From contig CAUJLY010000003.1 in NCBI GenBank assembly GCA_963281155.1, positions 5,890,001-5,954,000 of the forward strand: DNA of 64,000 nucleotides. Reading direction: 5' to 3'. Source of the DNA: Rhabditophanes sp. KR3021 (taxonomy: Eukaryota > Nematoda > Chromadorea > Rhabditida > Alloionematidae). Shown here piece by piece: positions 59,215 to 64,000 of this stretch. Position numbers and translations under genes: made by a program. Position 1 is the first letter of the stretch. Each line of letters starts with the position of its first letter. The notes under the pieces were generated by a model, which saw only the letters and a list, made by a program, of their open reading frames with translations, searched no databases and was not told where the DNA came from.

Positions 59215-60078
59215 TAACAATATAAATCCTTTTATAATTTTACAAAACAATACAAAAAATTTCTTTTAAATCTCCTTTTTTTACTTTTAATCTCAATAAA
59301 AAAACATAGCACCTTTGAAATACCTCTTAATTCATTTTTTAAGCCTAATCTTGCCACTCCAATATGTTCCCATTATCCTTAAAAGGGCCTAATTTATGAC
59401 ACTAAATCCCCGGCTCAAGTCAAAGGCACAACTACATTCAAAGCATACATAAGTATAAAAAGTGCCTAGAATGTGATTATCAAAAACAAATTATTTTAAT
59501 TGTAGCAAACTATAGGGGAAATGATCCTTTCCTATAATACGAAATATATATTTAAGCTTATTAAAGTTTTTTCAAGTTTCGCCAAAAAAACATACCCCGT
59601 CATACTTCAATTCAATTAATAAAAAAGGAAATTTGAGTGAATGATTATTTTAAATGGAGTCAAATACTTCCTCAAAAAAGAATAAATAATATTGTAGTAT
59701 CCTAATCTGGTAGAAGATAAAAAGATTAATTGCTTGTACACACTTCAAGAAACATTACATTTTTACAACTTTTATTTATCAATTATCTTTTAGAAATAGT
59801 AAATACAATTTATATATTATGCGTATGAAGACAAGTATTTAAGATACTAGAATTGTGGTTATGCTACTTGTGTAATGCACCGATATTTTTGATTTAGAAA
59901 ATCTTTAGGTATGAGAAGTTATAGTTTTGGTTCAAATACGTTTGGTATAAATTATTTGAATATGCACTTGGTTTGAACATTTATATATTGATGAGAGCAA
60001 TTGTTTTGACTTCATTGAAGTATTTTTTTGTAAGCGAGTCTTACAGTTTGTGATTGGCTTTATCGGACCTGAATTCCA
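59215..60078. other. Convergent spacer
   Basis: AT-rich 3' flank shared with the TGF-beta gene. No other feature is seen. Confidence 0.45.
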
Positions 60079-61270
60079 CTAGGTACAACTACACTTGGTG
60101 ACAACCATGTCTAGCATCCATTTACTCTCCGGCATGTTAGACGCATTCAAGTACAATATTTTGAGTGGGGCAAACTCAGAGGGAAAACAACAATGAGGCT
60201 TTTCGATATTAGACATTCCGTAGATAAGCCTGGCAAAATGGGTGTTCGTGGTGATGTCTGTCTCGTTTCCGGTGCAAGTTCCGTAGCAGGCTTTAATGTT
60301 GGGGTTTTTGGGAGACAGGATTCTGGACATGCCCAGTGTTTCGAAGTCGATGAACACGTCTTCAACGCAGCATTCGCCTTCTTTGTTGCCTTGGCATTTA
60401 GGGGAGATGTCTCTCTTGTTGCGACGGCTCGATTTTTGGTACATCATCAAGTCGAGCTTCATCTCCTTACCATCAGTGTATTCAGAGTCGCTGGAGTGGA
60501 AGACGACATTGTCGTTCACGTCGCTGTATTTCTCTCCCAAGATGGTAGCACGGACGTAGATGTGAAGTGGCTGGGCACCTCCCCTTACCTGGTACCTTTC
60601 GTAAAAGGTATTAATTACCTGACTATCCAACTTAATTCTCATTTGGCTTCGAATGTCAGTGGCATCGTTGTGGTAGAAATATTTAGTAGCTCCCAAGAAA
60701 GCTCCCGTACTGCCATCATCATTCATCTGAAAGGCTTCAAACAGCATATCATTAGTCTCACGTCCTTCAGGCTTTTGGTAGTGAAAGTACAAGTAAGCAC
60801 GGCCGACATACCCACTCGAGGCGGACGAGACATTCTCCATGAAGTAAGTGGAGAAGGGAATGTTGTTACGAACGATGATGTCGGGAGCTTGCCCGGCCAA
60901 GGAAACGGTCACTGCCTTGAAGTGGTCGTGGTCGAGCATAGCGAATTGAACGTAGAACATGTCATTGTAATCCTTGATGGTTTGGCGCACGGTACGGGAC
61001 CCGATAATCTTTTCTTCTGGGTCATACTCAGGAACGCCTTCAGGAAGGGAATCGTATTGGATCTTGTCACGAATACGCTTCACAGCGCTTTCCTTCCGCA
61101 AATGGTGAGGGTCGTTAGAGTTTCTGCAGTTGATACAGCGATGTCGTCTGCCAACGTTATTGCCATGGAAGCCATAGGCAACTGATACCAGCCCCTAAAA
61201 TTATAGGTAAAAGCCTCATAACGAAGTAACTTACCAAAAGAATAGTCAAGCAGAGAGTAAGATTGGCCAT
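60079..61270 (-). CDS. TGF-beta superfamily ligand (TGF-beta/activin-type cysteines)
   Basis: Exons 61270..61235 and 61194..60079 join in phase 0 across a 40-bp intron to give 383 aa. A signal peptide (about residues 1-19) is followed by a prodomain, then the furin site RRNKR and a mature domain of about 110 residues. Nine cysteines lie in the order C..CC..C..C..CC..CxC, the TGF-beta/activin arrangement, and CCVEDVFIDFETLG matches the first finger. The helix/wrist segment reads GMSRILSPK, without the Trp residues of canonical ligands (GWxxWIIAP). Codon use is C-ending and biased, unlike other signalling genes here, suggesting high expression. A TTTTCAG site 15 nt before the ATG suggests trans-splicing. 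Orthology to a particular nematode ligand is not settled. Confidence 0.88.
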
Positions 61271-61285
61271 AGTTAGCAGTAGAAT

Positions 61286-61293
61286 CTGAAAAG
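61286..61293 (-). promoter_or_regulatory. Probable trans-splice acceptor of the TGF-beta ligand gene
   Basis: TTTTCAG lies 15 nt upstream of the start codon with no coding exon before it. Confidence 0.45.
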
Positions 61294-62307
61294 ACAAGGA
61301 GGATTTTAGTAAGTGTTTTAACAAGATAAATAGATATAAAACTTGAAAAGTAGTAAATTCTAAAATGATATCTAAATAAGGATTGAAAAGTTCTTAAATA
61401 GGACTAAATAAGGCGGGACATACCAAGTTTCATTTGTTTACCTCGAGTTTGAGACGTAAAAAAGGTAGTGCAGGAATGAGGAGACCATAAAAAGAAACGC
61501 CTCATTTGTGAGAGGGTTTTACTCTAGGATGGAGGTATGTAGAAGGAGAAGGAATGATATGGGTATGGAGAAGAGAATTATGCAAAGAGTATGGTCTTTA
61601 GGATTGAAGGGGAAGGATTTAGGAATTCTTTTATTTCCTCATCGAATAAAGTCCACTGATTGCGTAGGTTGAAAAAATGGGAAAATTCCGGGAATCTCAA
61701 AACAATGGACAACGCACTTGGTCAAAGATTTGGCAAAAGAACTATTCTGTGTAAACTCGAAATTCCCCTTTGTATGGAATAAAAATTGCGTTTTACCATG
61801 AAAGATAATTTTTTGCACTTTCTATCCTATCTAAGAGAATCTGTTGAGAAAAGCTCACTTTGAAAAGAAACTTTTTAAACACTTTTTTAAATACTCTTTC
61901 CAACTCTCCCGTTACTCACAATTAACGCTTATACAGGTCGTTAGAAAAAACGAACTTGATCAAAGACAATAGAACTCTTTTACGATATTGTACCTGCAAG
62001 GGCAAGACAATGCATCTTCATCAAATCTTTACATTCCTTCAAACAAAAAGAGTCCAAAAAATATTACTTTTTATGATTCTATATTTGTGAATAGACCTGT
62101 AAATGCACTTACATATCGGTTAGCTCTACATATTATATTATAATTAATCGCGTTTCAAATTAAGTTAAATATATTTTTGTAAAGAAAATGGAATTTATAC
62201 ATTTCTAAGAAAGTTAGATACAATTCGTTTTGAAAAGACTAATAATATGTCAAACTTTTTTAGGTGACACGGCATATTTCATTAAAAAAGATTCAATTAA
62301 CAGAATA

Positions 62308-62396
62308 AATATCTTTTATTAGCAAAAAGTCTAATTCTTATGAATAAAAAAGTATATCTTTTATTAACAAAAAGCGTATCTTTTATCAACCAAACT
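62308..62396 (+). repeat. Short imperfect repeat, three copies
   Basis: TATCTTTTATTAGCAAAAAG-type units occur near 62310, 62355 and 62377 with small changes. Confidence 0.55.
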
Positions 62397-63675
62397 TATA
62401 CTAATAAAGAGTATAAAAGTATAGTTGCGTAAATTGTAGAAAGAAAAGTGTTATGATGCTTTTGAACACATTATTATTGCTATGGGATGCTTACTAATAG
62501 CATGTAAGGTGTATAAACTATGCCATAATAAAGGTCTCTCTCTGACAAAAAAGAAGAAAAGTGATGTCAAATAGTTTTCTTTTTAATTGGCCGAAACAAA
62601 AGGTTACTAAAATAGTAAAAATAAAAATATGCCATAAGCTGACATCATCTGACATTCCCTTATTATGTGCATGTTATCTATTTATATTAGGATCAAAAAT
62701 CTTGGATAAACTTGAGATTGCATTTTTGCAAGGTATAACGAAATGTAATTAAATCAAAACCTTCTGTCGTTCCCGAGGATAATTTCGGCTAACCTTTTAA
62801 GCAACCAAAACAATGAACTTATCTCTATTAATCTACTTTTTATTATGAAATATATAATGCTAAAACCTCAAAAATTAATTTTTATCTTCTTTTAATACAG
62901 TGAAACAGATTAGTTTAGATGATACACATCTAATTTGAATGTAAACAAAAAACCATCATGAACAGTCATAAAGATTTAAGAAAGACACGTGATGAAATTA
63001 ACGAATTAAAAGTTGTATGCCTATCAAATATTCATACTTAACTATTAATAACTACTAATGGCTACTCAACTACTCTAACAAACCAATAACAAATCCAAAC
63101 AACTCTTCATGGCTATTTTGAAACGTATGTGGGATTTGTGAAGTAAGAAGGTCATATAGAATCGCTTTTAATTAGATATACACAGCGAGGAAGGCAACAA
63201 AGTAAGTGAGGTTTTTAATTGAAATCACAAGTCCTAAAAAAGGCGATGGTATGACGTTGGCTCGTAGACAAATCCTAATTAGGTACACCACATACACTTT
63301 TTATAAAATGTTCATATCCACTAATTAGCCGTGAGAACATTGTACACCTACGTATGTGCTACTAAGTAGTAGGCACCTTCTGACTTAGTACGGATTTCTT
63401 AGTTATTCAAAACCAAAATAACTCCTAAAATCACACTTAAGGTATAAAGTTTTAATCACAAGATTAATTAAAAGTTTGCATGCACTCTCTCTTCTTTCTA
63501 ATAACTAGAATCCCACTAGTACCTTTTTAAAAATAGAAACTTGAAATGGCATCATCATTCACATCATAGGCACCTTTTAATTGCCTTGCCATTTCATATA
63601 AAAATAATACTTAATATCAAAGACTTCTGTTTTAATTATGTTATGAAATATCAATTGCTTCTGTGTAAATTATGA

Positions 63676-63784
63676 TACGAAAGTTGAAATACCAAATTAA
63701 GGTACGAAAGTTGAAATACCAAATACATCCGTCTAATTCAAGAGCATCCATTTAATATGAAGTACATCCATTTAATTTGAAGTA
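63676..63784 (+). repeat. Two adjacent short tandem repeats
   Basis: TACGAAAGTTGAAATACCAAAT occurs at 63676 and 63703. CATCCATTTAATxTGAAGTA occurs at about 63745 and 63765. Confidence 0.7.
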
Positions 63785-64000
63785 CATTAATCAAATTTGA
63801 AAGCTTCTCTTTAAATAACGACATGTAAAAAATAGCGAATATTAAGATGTACCTTAATAAAACATCATCAAAATCAAATCACAATAACAACCTCCAAAAT
63901 TAAGAACCATACACATAAAAGAAAAGAAAAATTCTTTTTATTCAGATTAAACTATAAAACATGTATAATCTAGTAATTATTATATATAAATAGATAGTAG

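Larger units (their letters stand above)
61271..64000. other. Upstream region of the TGF-beta gene, to window end
   Basis: 2.7 kb of AT-rich DNA with two short repeat clusters (62.3 and 63.7 kb) and no supportable gene. The first kilobase should hold the TGF-beta promoter. Confidence 0.45.

Noticed and set aside
60193..61185. 330-codon open frame antisense to the TGF-beta ligand
   Set aside because: It mirrors the strongly biased codons of the real gene. The protein has no recognisable family, while the opposite strand has a signal peptide, furin site and nine ordered cysteines.
62561..62752. 63-codon ORF near the window end
   Set aside because: Low-information sequence without homology, signal peptide or neighbouring exons; likely chance.

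Overview
The window is nuclear DNA from a small AT-rich animal genome, most likely a nematode. Very short GT-AG introns (37-55 bp in most genes) break up clearly metazoan proteins (CDK5, CREB with a KID domain, SREBP, OATP/SLCO, a TGF-beta ligand, CCT zeta, aldolase, RPL18). The highly expressed genes favour GGA/CCA codons. Several genes have a TTTCAG-type 3' splice site 2-16 nt before the ATG with no upstream exon, as expected for spliced-leader trans-splicing. A ferrochelatase-fold protein lacking its catalytic residues also fits nematodes, which are haem auxotrophs. I assign nematode by inference, not by a marker sequence.

Layout. 0.3-9.6 kb: two tandem minus-strand paralogues, each an N-terminal membrane segment plus a degenerate Upf1-like SF1 helicase. 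11.8-17.9 kb: RPL18, a membrane-anchored cathepsin propeptide without protease, a membrane-anchored cathepsin L, a small Ser-rich candidate gene, MRPL9 and a frame-disrupted unknown gene. 17.9-22.7 kb: gene-poor AT-rich DNA. 22.7-26 kb: CREB and a FAR1/ZSWIM3-like zinc-domain protein. 26.7-31.3 kb: a catalytically dead membrane cathepsin, a flightless-I/gelsolin relic, the ferrochelatase-like gene and a dead secreted cathepsin. 31.6-43.1 kb: CCT6, a small Cys-rich membrane protein, CDK5, a small secreted-protein relic, an SMC1-like ATPase with no recognisable hinge, a 9-residue-repeat protein and aldolase. 44-48 kb: SREBP. 51.7-55.6 kb: an OATP transporter whose introns hold two minus-strand genes. 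59-61.3 kb: a possible FGF-like last exon and a TGF-beta ligand.

The theme of the window is the density of pseudoenzymes. Two helicases, two cathepsins and one ferrochelatase have each lost key catalytic residues while staying open, next to a propeptide-only gene and an SMC protein without its dimerisation domain. The cathepsin group (one apparently active membrane protease, one membrane propeptide, two dead proteases) looks like a protease with a surrounding set of possible inhibitors or decoys.

Splice joins were worked out by hand from frame and splice signals. Several loci need a single extra base to stay in frame, often near A-runs, so some breaks may be sequence errors rather than real mutations.
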